Assembly (NCBI GenBank): GCA_905160935.1
Contig: CAJHZI010000444.1
Span: forward strand, 684,001-748,000
Direction of reading: 5' to 3'
Source of the DNA: Enchytraeus crypticus
Taxonomy: Eukaryota > Annelida > Clitellata > Enchytraeida > Enchytraeidae
Length of the DNA stretch: 64,000 nucleotides
In this document: in pieces, positions 37,433 to 48,460 of the stretch
Layout: each line of letters starts with the position of its first letter
How positions within the stretch are numbered: position 1 is the stretch's first letter
Notes under the pieces: generated by a model
The model's database searches: none
Told to the model about the DNA's origin: nothing
Seen by the model: only the letters and a program-made list of their open reading frames with translations
Position numbers and translations under genes: made by a program

Positions 37433-38147
37433 ACTTATATCTGATATTAAACAATTACCTCCATCGTTTGTAATTCTGGTTAGAAACGTCATAATATTCT
37501 CGTTTATCATGTAGTCTCTTCTAATTTAAAGTAGCTTCTCCTGAGGAAACACGCGTTAAATCTTTGCCAGACACGTCCCCAACATGGTCTTCCTCTTCTT
37601 AACAGCCCCTGTTTTATTGAACTAAATTTTATTGCATTGTATTGTTTATCATACAGGCCTATTTATCCGCTAAATCTTTAATTTGGTATCTTAATATTTA
37701 AAAAATTATCTCTACTCAGAAACGCCGCTGATGTTATTTTTTAGGTTCAGTATATTCGATAAGAAGTAAGATAGTCAGATTCGTATGACAAAGTGCCCCG
37801 TTCTACTAATGAGAGAATGCGGAACCACTTGAGATATATTGATAGAACAAGAGTAAGTTAAGGGCCGACTCTTGATTAGAGTAAAGCGGTTGGCAAGAGT
37901 CACTAGATCTGTAGTTCTGAAGACAACTGGCGTAATGTTAGCAGGACTTTGTACAACTTGCGTATTTCTTTATTTAGTACCGTTCTTATTCGACTTTATA
38001 GTAGATGGGTTATTAAGAAGAGTTAGAAGATCTGGGGAATGAAGACTTTAGATAAGCTTAAAACTCACTAGTAGAAAAGATAATATAGGTAGAGAAAGGT
38101 AACATAGTTATGTAATATGAATCATGGACCTACAGCTAAGTGGTGTA

Positions 38148-38342
38148 CTGAGAGAGAGAGAGAGAGAGAGAGATGGAAAGAAATAGAGAGAAAGAGGGAG
38201 AGCTAGAGAGAGAGCTCTATTAAACTTCTGAATCTTCAACCTCTTTCATGGGAGGCGGCTTTCGATCTCTCTCTCTCTCTCTCTCTGTCTCTCGCTCTCT
38301 CTCTCGCTCTCTCTCTCGCTCTCTCTCTCTCTCGCTCTCTCT

Positions 38343-38376
<34 letters not shown>

Positions 38377-38395
38377 GTCTCTATTTCTCGTATTA
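38148..38395. repeat. (GA)n and (CT)n pair, inverted
   Basis: (GA)n at 38150-38215 and (CT)n at 38263-38390 separated by about 45 bp, so the strand can fold on itself. The left array follows a GGACCTACAG...GTGTACTGAGAG LINE-type hairpin end. Confidence 0.88.
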
Positions 38396-38584
38396 TATAA
38401 ATAACTTTAATGAATACAAAAGTTAAAATCCACACTGTATAGGCCTGTGCAGGAAACAGCCTACAGGTCTATAGAACTCAAGACATTCCGCAGTGAAGTA
38501 GAGTAAGGCTAATTCTCAGAGCCTGTTAATGTAGCACTTAAATGAACATTTCAAAGCTGTAACATCAAATACATGCCGTGATTA

Positions 38585-38607
38585 TATATAAGTTATATGA
38601 TTATGTA

Positions 38608-38656
<49 letters not shown>

Positions 38657-38670
38657 ATATATATATAAGT
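38585..38670. repeat. (TA)n microsatellite
   Basis: (TA)n with a TACATG interruption. Confidence 0.9.
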
Positions 38671-38964
38671 TATGATAAAATATGAGCGTGTGACGTGAAT
38701 GTATGTATCCATTATTTTATTTTATTTATTTATTTCAAACTGACTAATCTAATCTAAATCTAATTTTTCATGTACTACACGAATATTAGTGTCGTACTTA
38801 AATATATTTTGAAGAACGTTTGGTTTTGATCCTAATTTATTAAAAATTGACTTTGAACATTGTAACGAATAGTGAGTAGAGGATTTTCATCTAACGAATT
38901 AGTAATCTAGGGATCTTGGGGATTAGTACCTAACAGATTAGTATCTAGCGGATTACTATCTAAA

Positions 38965-39098
38965 AGGTAAAAAAGCTAGGGTTAACGTCAATTTCCTCAC
39001 TTGAAAGCGATATCAGTGACGGGCGAGCCCAAGATTTGAACCTTGCACCTACTGATCCGCGGTCGAGTATCTTACCGACTTCGCCACTGGCTCCAGCC
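38965..39098 (-). mobile_element. SINE-A copy (near-consensus)
   Basis: Minus-strand full-length copy with box A TGGCGAAGTCGG and box B GGTTCAAATC. It interrupts a run of AGGATTAGTATCTAG repeats. Confidence 0.82.
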
Positions 39099-39099
39099 A

Positions 39100-39180
39100 G
39101 TGGCAAAGATTAGTATCTAGAGGATTAGTATCTAGAGGATTAGTATCTAGGGGATTAGAATTTAGAGGATTATTATCAAG
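39100..39180. repeat. AGGATTAGTATCTAG repeat
   Basis: About five 15-bp units; earlier units lie at 38925-38960 and the SINE-A copy at 38965-39098 separates the two blocks. Confidence 0.88.
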
Positions 39181-39334
39181 TACTTGAATAATTGATATTT
39201 TGTACTACTTTCTTTATTTAACTTACTTCAGAGTTCCTTGTAAACGAATTGTTCATTGTCATGTTAAACTTTTGGACCGCCTACATGAAAAAGTATATTG
39301 TTTTAGCAACATTGGCCTGTGATTACTGGTCTAA

Positions 39335-39500
39335 CGGAGTAACAGAGTAAAGGAGTAATGAAGCGTTAGAGTAAGAGAGTAATGCAGTAATAGAGTAAGA
39401 AGAGTTATAGAGTAAGAGTGTAGTACCGTAATAGAGTAACAAAGTAATGCATGTAGTGTGAGTATTGCAGTAATAGAGTAAGAGAGTAATACGGTAATTG
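39335..39500. repeat. AGTAATAGAGTAA repeat
   Basis: Irregular 8-13 bp units. Confidence 0.8.
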
Positions 39501-39664
39501 ACACTTCACTCCATCCAGTAATACTAAGACATAAAGTATTTCACGCACCAACTTTTAATGAAGTTAACATACTAATAATACACATACAATATCGTACTGA
39601 TATGTGTCTATGGATTTAGTTCTAACGACATTACTTCTTTGATGTGTCAAAACTCTAAGCAAAA

Positions 39665-39860
39665 ATCTACTGTGACCACGTCTACACATCTACACTGACC
39701 ATATCTACACTGACCACATCTATACCTCTACACTGACCACACCTATGCATCTGAACTGACCACATCTATACATCTACACTGACCACACCTATACATCTAC
39801 CTTGACTATATCTACACTGACCACATCTACTATGACCACATCTACACTGACCACATCTCT
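39665..39860. repeat. CTACACTGACCACATCTATA repeat
   Basis: About eight imperfect 20-24 bp units ending at the acceptor-like site of the 39864-40065 frame. Confidence 0.85.
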
Positions 39861-39863
39861 CTC

Positions 39864-40065
39864 AGTAGATCAGACTTTACTTCTGGAGTCAAAAACATGC
39901 AGCATAATTGTGAGGAAGTCCGCAACCTTGAATCATTCCCTGTCCTTAGAACTGGAAAAACTTGATCGGGAGCAGGCGAGAGCTAGACAGCGCTACGAGA
40001 TGAGGATGAAGGCAATCAGGGATGAGCTGAAGAGGATGAGGATGACTAGGACGAGTGAGGGCTAG
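39864..40065 (+). CDS. Possible terminal coding exon, coiled-coil C-terminus
   Basis: After an acceptor-like ATCTCTCTCAG ending at 39863, a frame opens with DQTLLLESKTCSIIVRKSAT and closes with a charged helix (LELEKLDREQARARQRYEMR, then KAIRDELKRMRM) and TAG at 40063. The helix resembles SARAH-type C-terminal coiled coils in spacing (RQRY, then I.DEL), but this is a weak likeness and no upstream exons were found. The frame can be read further upstream through a TACACTGACCACATC minisatellite, which is not taken as coding. The end of the exon is duplicated just downstream (40078-40142). Confidence 0.3.
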
Positions 40066-40077
40066 ATTGATCCATGA

Positions 40078-40142
40078 GGAGAGGATGAAGGGAATCAGGG
40101 ATGAGCTAGAGGATGAGGATGACTAGGACGTGTGAGAGCTAG
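40078..40142 (+). pseudogene. Partial duplicate of the 39864-40065 exon end
   Basis: GAGAGGATGAAGGGAATCAG and GAGGATGAGGATGACTAGGA repeat the last 60 bases of the exon-like frame with a small deletion that destroys the frame. Confidence 0.8.
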
Positions 40143-40525
40143 GCTGAGCTACGAGGCATTTATTATATTATACAAGGCATTATACTATACTGATGCTATA
40201 TATAATACTTATATTATCATATCAGCTATCCACGAGCATTAATGAATTCGAAGAGGTGGTGTCCTACATGAATCTCAAGTTCATCCGGGTGAATCATTTC
40301 TTTTAATAATAAATGAATCATACGCTAAAATAAAATGAATCATGCGAGAAATATAGAAGTAAATGTGTGGATAAGAGTGAAGCTATTTTGAACTAAGTGA
40401 ATCACGTGAGGACAACAGAGCAATTCGTGGATCACTAGTAAGCTTAAGCGAGACAAGTGATGGATCAGTAGTTTAAATATTGCCTACAGTCAACAGCTTA
40501 ATTACTATGGACCTGCCATTAGGCA

Positions 40526-40529
<4 letters not shown>

Positions 40530-40583
<54 letters not shown>

Positions 40584-40630
40584 ATAGATATCTCCCTTTC
40601 ACTATGTGAAAGAGAGATATCTATCTAAAG
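40530..40630. repeat. (TA)n followed by a 23-bp-arm palindrome
   Basis: (TA)n at 40530-40578. Arms 40580-40602 and 40606-40628 (TAGATAGATATCTC and GAGATATCTATCTA cores) are reverse complements with one mismatch and a 3-base loop. Confidence 0.88.
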
Positions 40631-40919
40631 CTTGACTACCACTTCAGAAGCATCATGGACTTATCTCGCCACACGACAAATCAAGATTCGCCAGTCTCAG
40701 AGAGATTTCAAATGTCTTAGAATATCCTGCACACAACACTCCCAGCACGTTATGGCGCCAGTCGCTGTATTGGTAACCTCTCTTTCATATCAAATTCAAG
40801 GAACTGCTAGTTGGCCCCCTGATAGAATAGACAAATTATTAGTTTTGTGCTGATTGTGATTTTGACTGTAATATTTATTCTGATATGAGTTCATAATGTA
40901 TATTATTTTGGACTTCATA

Positions 40920-41300
40920 TAACTTGTATTCCCCGTGTTGTGCTCGGGTGTGGATGGACCACTGCAGAATAGGGCAACCGCAAACAATCTGCCGCGTGTA
41001 CGTAAGAGGCGACTAAGGCAGGAGCTGAGTATGGCAAGAGGGGACCCGCCTCACCACGAAATATTTTCCCCCAGGATTAAATGGTAATTAATCCACCTAA
41101 CTGAGGAAGGCAACGGGAAACCACCTAAGAAGCCATTTTTTTCCCAAGCTATAGGCTACATAAGGTATGGATAAGGCATGGACTTTTTGAAGGGATTAAC
41201 TTGTTGATCTAAGGTGTGCTCTTATGGAGTGAGAAAACAGACTTTGAGTATGAATGTGTACCTTGAACCTGCCACTTGGCAGTGCACTGAAGATAACTTG
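40920..41300 (+). repeat. Interspersed repeat C, longest copy
   Basis: Starts near CCCCGTGTTGTGCTCGGGTG, includes GTACGTAAGAGGCGACTAAG and the blocks of 34350-34575, and ends CTTGGCAGTGCACTGAAGAT without a microsatellite tail. Confidence 0.62.
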
Positions 41301-41624
41301 TATGTAATATTGTAGTGACGTGTGTGATTTTGAAATAAACATAAACTCTTACGTGAGGTCTAAAGGAGAATAAGTCGACTCTTTAATTGCTCTTAAATAC
41401 TTTAATAAAACAAACTCAATCAGTGTACACGAGTATATGCTCATGCGCTTACTATAGAACGGTTACAGTACCTTAGAGCAACGATAGACTATATATACTC
41501 TAAGATCAGTACAGACTTCATCTTATATCAACATCTACATGTATATATTGCCGAGCAATGAGAGACTATACAGTCTATACAGTTACGTACAGACACATTC
41601 GCACCTACACAATCGCTACAAACA

Positions 41625-41648
41625 ACGACACACACACACACACACGTA

Positions 41649-41681
<33 letters not shown>

Positions 41682-41682
41682 T
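41625..41682. repeat. (CA)n microsatellite
   Basis: Two CA runs separated by GTACT. Confidence 0.9.
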
Positions 41683-41894
41683 AAAAATAATCACTTACAC
41701 ATAGCCTAAAAGTGAACTAACTAATCACACATTCACGCAGAATCACATGTACAATACACAGGTACATGATTAACCATAGGCAGCCGCATCAGCTAGCGTT
41801 ACAACACAACGCCCAAAATTTAACGTCTGTTTTAGTCACAAGAAGATGATATAAGAGACAGATATACACACAACACAGGAAAATAATGAAACAC

Positions 41895-42200
41895 ACAGAC
41901 GAAGAAAAACTAGAGACACAGACACTCAAAGTGACACACATTGAGGAGGCCAAGTACAGACACAAACACTCACAGTGACACACAGAGGAGGACAAGTAAA
42001 GACATAAACACTCATAGTCACACACACAGAGGAGGACAAGTAAAGACACAACACTCACAGCGACACACACAGAGGAGGACAAATAGAGACACAGACACTA
42101 ACAACGACACAGACGTTACAGTTACGTTGCGGTACACATCCAGCGATACAGCTCTAGCGGTACAGCTCTAGCGGTACAGCACTAGCGGTACAGCTCTAGC
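41895..42200. repeat. Tandem repeats rich in GACACA and CGGTACAGCTCTAG
   Basis: About five units of roughly 38 bp (GAGGAGGACAAGTAAAGACA + CAAACACTCACAGTGACACA) and then four CGGTACAGCTCTAG units at 42140-42200. Confidence 0.85.
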
Positions 42201-42209
42201 GTACAGAGA

Positions 42210-44355
42210 ATTAAACAAAGACACGCAGACGTTGAATAAAAGCAAACATATACAGAAATTGATAGACCACCACATAGACACATCCATGCAGCAATACAAG
42301 TACACATAGGAAGAAGCAAACTAAACAAATACATTAGAAAAATCATGAAGTAAAATCAATAAAATAAATTATTTAGTCAGAAAAGAAATAACGCATTAAT
42401 TAAAATAAAAAGTTTATTTACACTTCACTAAACATAAAAACAGTAGACACACAACAGGCGAGTAGCATAGACCTGTGCGGTTATGAACTATACCATGGGT
42501 CGTAGTAATAATACTAATAAAGGTTTAACGTCCGTATCCTCATACAAGGATGATATCAAGGACGTCCCCCTAAGGGTCGTAGTAATACTCTATTCACATT
42601 CCTTCCACAAATGTAATCTCCTACTCGAGCAATATTTAGCACGATTTGCCAGGCACTGATAGCCATTAGGCGATGATCAGAGAAATTACATTATGAACAT
42701 AACAATATATATAGAACAGCAAACTGTGCCTAGGGCTAAATATTGCTTTAGCATTCACGCTCTCTGTCTTCATATTCTAGAACAATAGCAAAAGCGGTCT
42801 CAAAGACAGCCGTACAAGTTACAAAGAGGAGACCAATGCTATAGTACGCTGCTGTGGAATCACCGGCAAGTCATTATTACTAGATAATTCGATATACTTG
42901 CTTGTTGGTGCGCTAATGAATGAGTGAAGAAGCCACAATGCGGTGTTGCTATGCCTTGGACCATCAACAAAGTGACAACAAGAAGCTGCTAGCACAGAGC
43001 AGGTGCCACTGGTTACACACAGAGCCTGAATTAGAACCCTACTGCCTAATGATGAGCAGACATGCTAACCAATCTACAAACCACTGTCAGAGACAAAGTA
43101 GTAAAGAAACTGACAATTAGAAGCAATAGCGTACCAGTAAGATTGGAAATCAACACATTACAATACAAAGAGAAATCAATCAATCAATACGTTTACTTCT
43201 ACAGCGCCACTACATACAGAATGCCACAGTAGCGCTAAATGGACACCAGAGAGTCACGTGACGATAGACTAAACCAGCCTAGCTGTCAGTCGTCAATTTA
43301 ACGTTCAGCTCGTCAGTGATAGAGGATGTTTCGAGAACATACGAGTGCATAGCACCACACAGGCTATACTCAAACACGTCCCGTATGTCGTGCACAGGCG
43401 GTGAAACGGGCGTTAAACCCCGCTCAGTGGAAGTATAACCATACAGAATACAAGCAATATATTGCTTGTCAATAAAAGCTCTAAACACTATCGCACAAAT
43501 CAATCAATCAGTCTTAAATACTCTTGTCTAATATTATATCATATTGCATCATGCTCCGCTGCCAGTGAACTAAATACAAACAATTACCCAGACATCATTC
43601 CTGGGCGAGAACATAAACGTAAATCATTATTTAGATAAAAGAATATCTCAGGTTGATCAATGAGCAGATCAATATCTAATGATCAATGATATAGTGATCA
43701 GTGTTACACAGTGTAAAGTATCTGACCTAAAAATAAACATCATCCTTTAAAAATAGCAACACGACCAACGTACCGCATTGCAAAAGTTGTTAAAAATCAG
43801 CGACAATCAGTTTATTTACATTATCTTTATCCGATTAAACAATGTAATAGCATTCGCTGATTTACTAAAATATTAGCAATAAGCAAAGTTGCAACATGCT
43901 CAACCTATATAAGAGATGCACCTCTATAAGGCACAAGGCCGATACTATCAATACAAATATCAAAGTTCTGCATCTTGAAAAGGTTAAAGTATATGTCGAT
44001 ATATCTCATAGGTTCGTGTTACAATTATACCTATGCCCAAACAATCACCAGGTTATGGTGGCCCTAATATGACCTTAACCCTACAATCTGCCATAAGTCT
44101 GTCACCAAATAACGGCAGGTAATCAGACACAATAGCAAGCATCAAAACGATGTATTATCCCTAGACCCACACCGAAATGAATAAAGAAACTAAATATGAG
44201 CAAATTGTACATCCAAAGCATCAATTGATTATGTATCGAAATGGTAAAAGGATTTATAAGGTAAAGGTAACTTTGCTACACAACAAATTCGATTAAACCA
44301 GTAGAAATGAATTTAAAATATTCTTATATAGAAACACTTAGGAGGCGCGGCGTTA
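42210..44355. other. Intergenic sequence, no confident gene
   Basis: Contains repeat D at 42508-42577 and a possible tRNA-derived repeat at about 42990-43095 (minus strand GGGTTCTAATTC as box B). A 74-codon minus-strand frame at 43279-43503 has plausible composition (ILYGYTSTERGLTPVSPPVH) but no start, homology or clear splice sites. Confidence 0.4.
42508..42577 (-). repeat. Interspersed repeat D 3' end
   Basis: Copy of the block described at 19527-19608, with the plus strand reading AAAGGTTTAACGTCCGTATC. Confidence 0.55.
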
Positions 44356-44360
44356 ACTAC

Positions 44361-44416
44361 CATGGACCTACCAGTAGGCAGTGCACTAAGAGAGAGAGAG
44401 AAAGAGAGAGAGAGAT
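44361..44416 (+). repeat. LINE-type hairpin end with (GA)n tail
   Basis: CATGGACCTACCAGTAGGCA + GTGCACTAAGAGAG, then (GA)n. Same terminus as at 25018-25225, without coding sequence. Confidence 0.65.
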
Positions 44417-44419
44417 AGA

Positions 44420-45205
44420 AACTCTACCGAATGTTATACTCTTCGTCACAATGGAGAATGATTAGAAGAGTGATAGAGAGAGATTATTTTTAGAGCTGTG
44501 TAGCTCTGAACAGATGCATAATGGGTTATATCTCTGAGTAATGCCACATATCTGTAGATAACAACGCCTCGCTGATAGTTTATCAGATAACGACGCATAT
44601 CTACCACCAACAGTTTACGCCAATTTTCTCCTCTGATAGTGACATAGCGTGGTTGTTATTAAGCACAATACATCTTGTTTAGAATTTCGTAAGCTAAGTT
44701 CAAGCTCAAGCTAGACCAATTCATAAAATACGGTATGTGAAGCAGATATGACAGAAGGGTTAAACTGAGATGACACGGGGTTAAAGAGGTATGATAGTAG
44801 GTAGAACCGATATATCAGTGGGTTGAACCTTGGTGTGGCAGATGGTTGAATTAGTGTGGCATAAGATTGAACCAGGGAGGCTGAGGGTTTAACATTGTGT
44901 AAATTGGTTGCACCTGTGTAGCAAAGGGTTGAAACGATGCTGGCATACTTAGTAAAGAAAACCAGCATCAGGGTTAACACCATGGGTTAACAACAACATC
45001 AACACACACATGCCGCAACAGAGCCACTGTTCAGAAAGACTATAGACTGCAGTATGCTCTACAGTCATAGGTTTAGTCGCAGAGTCACTCACATAAATAC
45101 TGCTGCTATGGAAACAAATTATCAAGTAGCAAACAGACGAATCAACGGTGGGCGTGTGTTATTAGAAGGTAGGAGGAGCGACGAAGTGATTGACATCAGA
45201 ATAGG
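44420..45205. other. 3' flank of WAPL, no gene seen
   Basis: 44740-44940 has a loose GGTTGAACC-type repeat. No second gene. The WAPL 3' UTR should lie here, but I found no clear polyadenylation signal. Confidence 0.45.
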
Positions 45206-45210
45206 AGGAG

Positions 45211-45303
45211 CTAGCAAGATTCGAGAACTCCCAGTATTCGCTGAATTGACTTGGCATTACCAGCACCGGCAGCCGAGCCGCTAGACCCTGCTGCCACATC
45301 GTT
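45211..45303 (-). CDS. WAPL: WAPL exon 15 (C-terminus, stop)
   Basis: Final coding exon, 30 codons plus TAG: a Gly/Ala/Ser linker, then [14 protein letters not shown], matching the vertebrate C-terminus KSISRVIEYLEHC. The acceptor GTATTACAG abuts the 45310-45720 tandem array. I found no convincing AATAAA in the few hundred bases after the stop. Confidence 0.93.
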   Translation of the reverse strand, partial: NDVAAGSSGSAAGAGNAKSIQRILGVLESC

Positions 45304-48300
45304 CTGTAATACAATCAATCAGCTAATCAATCAATCAATCGTTTAATAGATAAAACCATGTATTGTCAGTCAGCTAATCAATCAATCAATCGTTCAATAG
45401 ATCAATTACCATACTTTACTAAAATCATGTATTGTCAGACAGCTATTCAATCAATCAATCAATCAATCAATCGTTCAATAGATCAATTACCATATTTTAC
45501 TAAGACTATGTACAGTCAGTCAGTTAATCAACAAATCAATCGTTCAATTACCATACTTTATTTAAAACATGTACTGTCAGTAAGCCAATCAATCAATCAA
45601 TCGTTCAATAGATCAATTACAAAATTTTATTTAAACCATGTACTGTCAGTAAGCTAATCAATCAATCAATCGTTCAATAGATCACGTACCAAACTTTATT
45701 AAAACCAGATAATGATAAAAAAGTAAGAGATTGTTAGAAACAGACGTTAATAGTTCACATAACAGTACAACAGCAGGCAAGTCTATATTATGAGAAAAAC
45801 ATACAGTATAGTAAAATTAATTGTAGGTACAGCAAACTCTACGTTAAATACTTTTGCATAGTTTTTCACTGGATATCTTGTAGAAGAGCAGTTGCTATAT
45901 AGTAAAAAAGCTAGTAAAGCTAAGGTTAACGTCAGTTTCCTCACTCGAAAGCGATGTCAGTGACGGGCGAGCCCAGGATTTGAACCCGCACCTACTGATC
46001 CGCGGTCGAGTATCTTACCGACTTCGCCATTGGCTCCAGCCAATACAATACAATACAATTATTATCAGATTGAATTAGAGCACTACTCACAGTGAAGTTC
46101 ATGAAACCAAGAAACTTTCTGAGCATTCGAACCATCGAATCAAAACTTCTCTCTGGTAATGAATCTCTTATACCCTCTGCAAGATGCTGCAAACCATAAA
46201 TCAATAATTTCCTTATGCAATCAATTAGTCAGTCAGTCAATCAATCAGTCAATCAATCAGTCAATCAGCAAGGCATCTGTTAAACAAACAATCGCCCGAT
46301 CAATCAAGTAACGGATCAGCAACAATCGATTGGTACGACATTAGCTCTGCTGGATGATCGTTACTGATCGACCAATAGACATTCACTAGCAATGAAACAT
46401 CAATTTTGAAATTAGCATCAGATAAATATGGAATAATTTTGCAGAAAAGCTTCTACCATAGAGGCACTGATTGCTAATAATAAAAATATGTTGTATAATA
46501 ATAATAATAATAACTGGGACGGGCGCTGCTGGAGCCAAAAGCAGTGGATTCAGGGCAATGTCACCCGCTGCTGCGATCAGCAACGTTTAACTTTCGCAAG
46601 AAGAGAGCAGATGTTATTTTAACTTATTCCGATAATACTGCACGCGGTAGATTATTCTAATAATAATAATAATTAATAATAATACATCTTAACTAGTTGA
46701 TTGATTGATACGTACAGGTTTATGATGTATGGCAGTTCCCACTAGTAGCGACACATACGCTGCTATAATACAGTCCTCCATGTGCTTGCCTGCCTTGTGT
46801 AATGCTGTCAACAACAACAACAACAGCTTACAACAGCAGCAATAACAACAGCTTACAACAGCAACAACAACAGCTTAGGCGAATAAATGTATACTACATG
46901 AATAACGGCTCCGACACATCCAACAAACAAACAGCACTTTCTTTATCTCTCATAAAATTAATATTAATGAACCTGTTAGGATCATTTCACCCTATAAATA
47001 CATATACTATATATATTTGATTTCAGTGAATCAAATCAGTGGTTCATATACTGAAGCTGATCCTACCTTTAGTTAGGTTCTCCTCATCATTCTGAGACCC
47101 CCCGTACCCCCCGCCTCCTGATTGCGACCCCCCACGCCACACATGACTCTCTCCCACACTGCTGCAGTCTTCACTACCCCCCAGGGTTGAAGCCTCCTTG
47201 GCTCCCCCAGCACCCCTGGACGTCAGCCCCTGGGCACCCCTGGATGTCCCAGGCAGGTCCAGGGCACCCCTGGTCGTGTCAGGCATCTCAGCGGGCACCC
47301 ACTGCAGGCCCAGCTCTGACTCCTCCCATGAGCCGCTGATATCAGCCGCTGAGCCACTGGCTTTCCGAGCTGCCTCCAGCCGCTGCCTCTCCTCCAGTTC
47401 TGCGTCGTGCTCTTCCTCTATCAGCCTAGCCGCCTCGTAGCGCAGGTTAAACAACTGAGCATACATAGAGACATATACACACACATATACACACATATAC
47501 ACACATATACACATATATACAGCTCAGCATCGTGTTCCTCCTCTATCAGTCTAGCCGCCTCGTAGCGCAGCTTAAACAACTGAGCATACATACTGAGCAT
47601 GAGACATATACACACATATACACACATGTAATAATAATAATAATAATAACAACAATTAGAGTGCTACAGTCATCAAATACAACATCGAGCACTATTGAGA
47701 CAAAATCAAGCCGGCGAGCAAAAAAAGAAGGTCCAAAAACGGTGCAAATTCCAAAATCCAGAAATTCAGTCCAAAGTAAAGGGAGTTAAAGAAAAGGTAA
47801 TTTAGGCGCAGGTCACTGCTCATGGACACTGGATGGAAAAGAGAGATGGAAAAGATAGGTCTTCAACTGCTTATGGAACTGCTCATAGGAAAGCAAAGGC
47901 TGATGTCATTCAAATGAAGATTTCCGAAGATTGAATGGAAGAGAATTCCAGATCTGAGGTGCAGCATGCTGGGAAGAACGATTAGATAGCTTAGAGCGTG
48001 AAGGTAAGCTAGGTCTCACAAGAGTAATTAATTTAGAAGACCGAGTAATAGCAGGCTGCATCACTTTAATCAAGTGAGACATACAAGTTTGTCCAGGGAT
48101 GGTGATGGACTTATAGGTTAACGAAGCTGTTTTGTAAATGATACACTCTATATGTCTATGTCTCTATGTATGCTCAGCTGTTTAACCTGCGCTACGAGGC
48201 GGCTAGGCTGTATATGTGTGTATACGTGTATATATGTACATGTATAAGTATATACATGTACACATACATATACACATATATACACACATATACACACGTA

Positions 48301-48425
48301 TACACACATATACAGCCTAGCCGCCTCGTAGCGCAGGTTAAACAGCTGAGCATACATAGAGACATATACACATGTGTATACGTGTGTATATGTGTGTATA
48401 TATGTGTATATGTATGTGTACATGT

Positions 48426-48460
<35 letters not shown>

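Noticed and set aside
40230..40311. Short frame after an ATATCAG acceptor (INEFEEVVSYMNLKF)
   Set aside because: Only about 23 codons, no partner exon and no homology.
43279..43503. 74-codon minus-strand frame
   Set aside because: Composition is plausible, but there is no start context, splice pair or family resemblance; kept only as a note.
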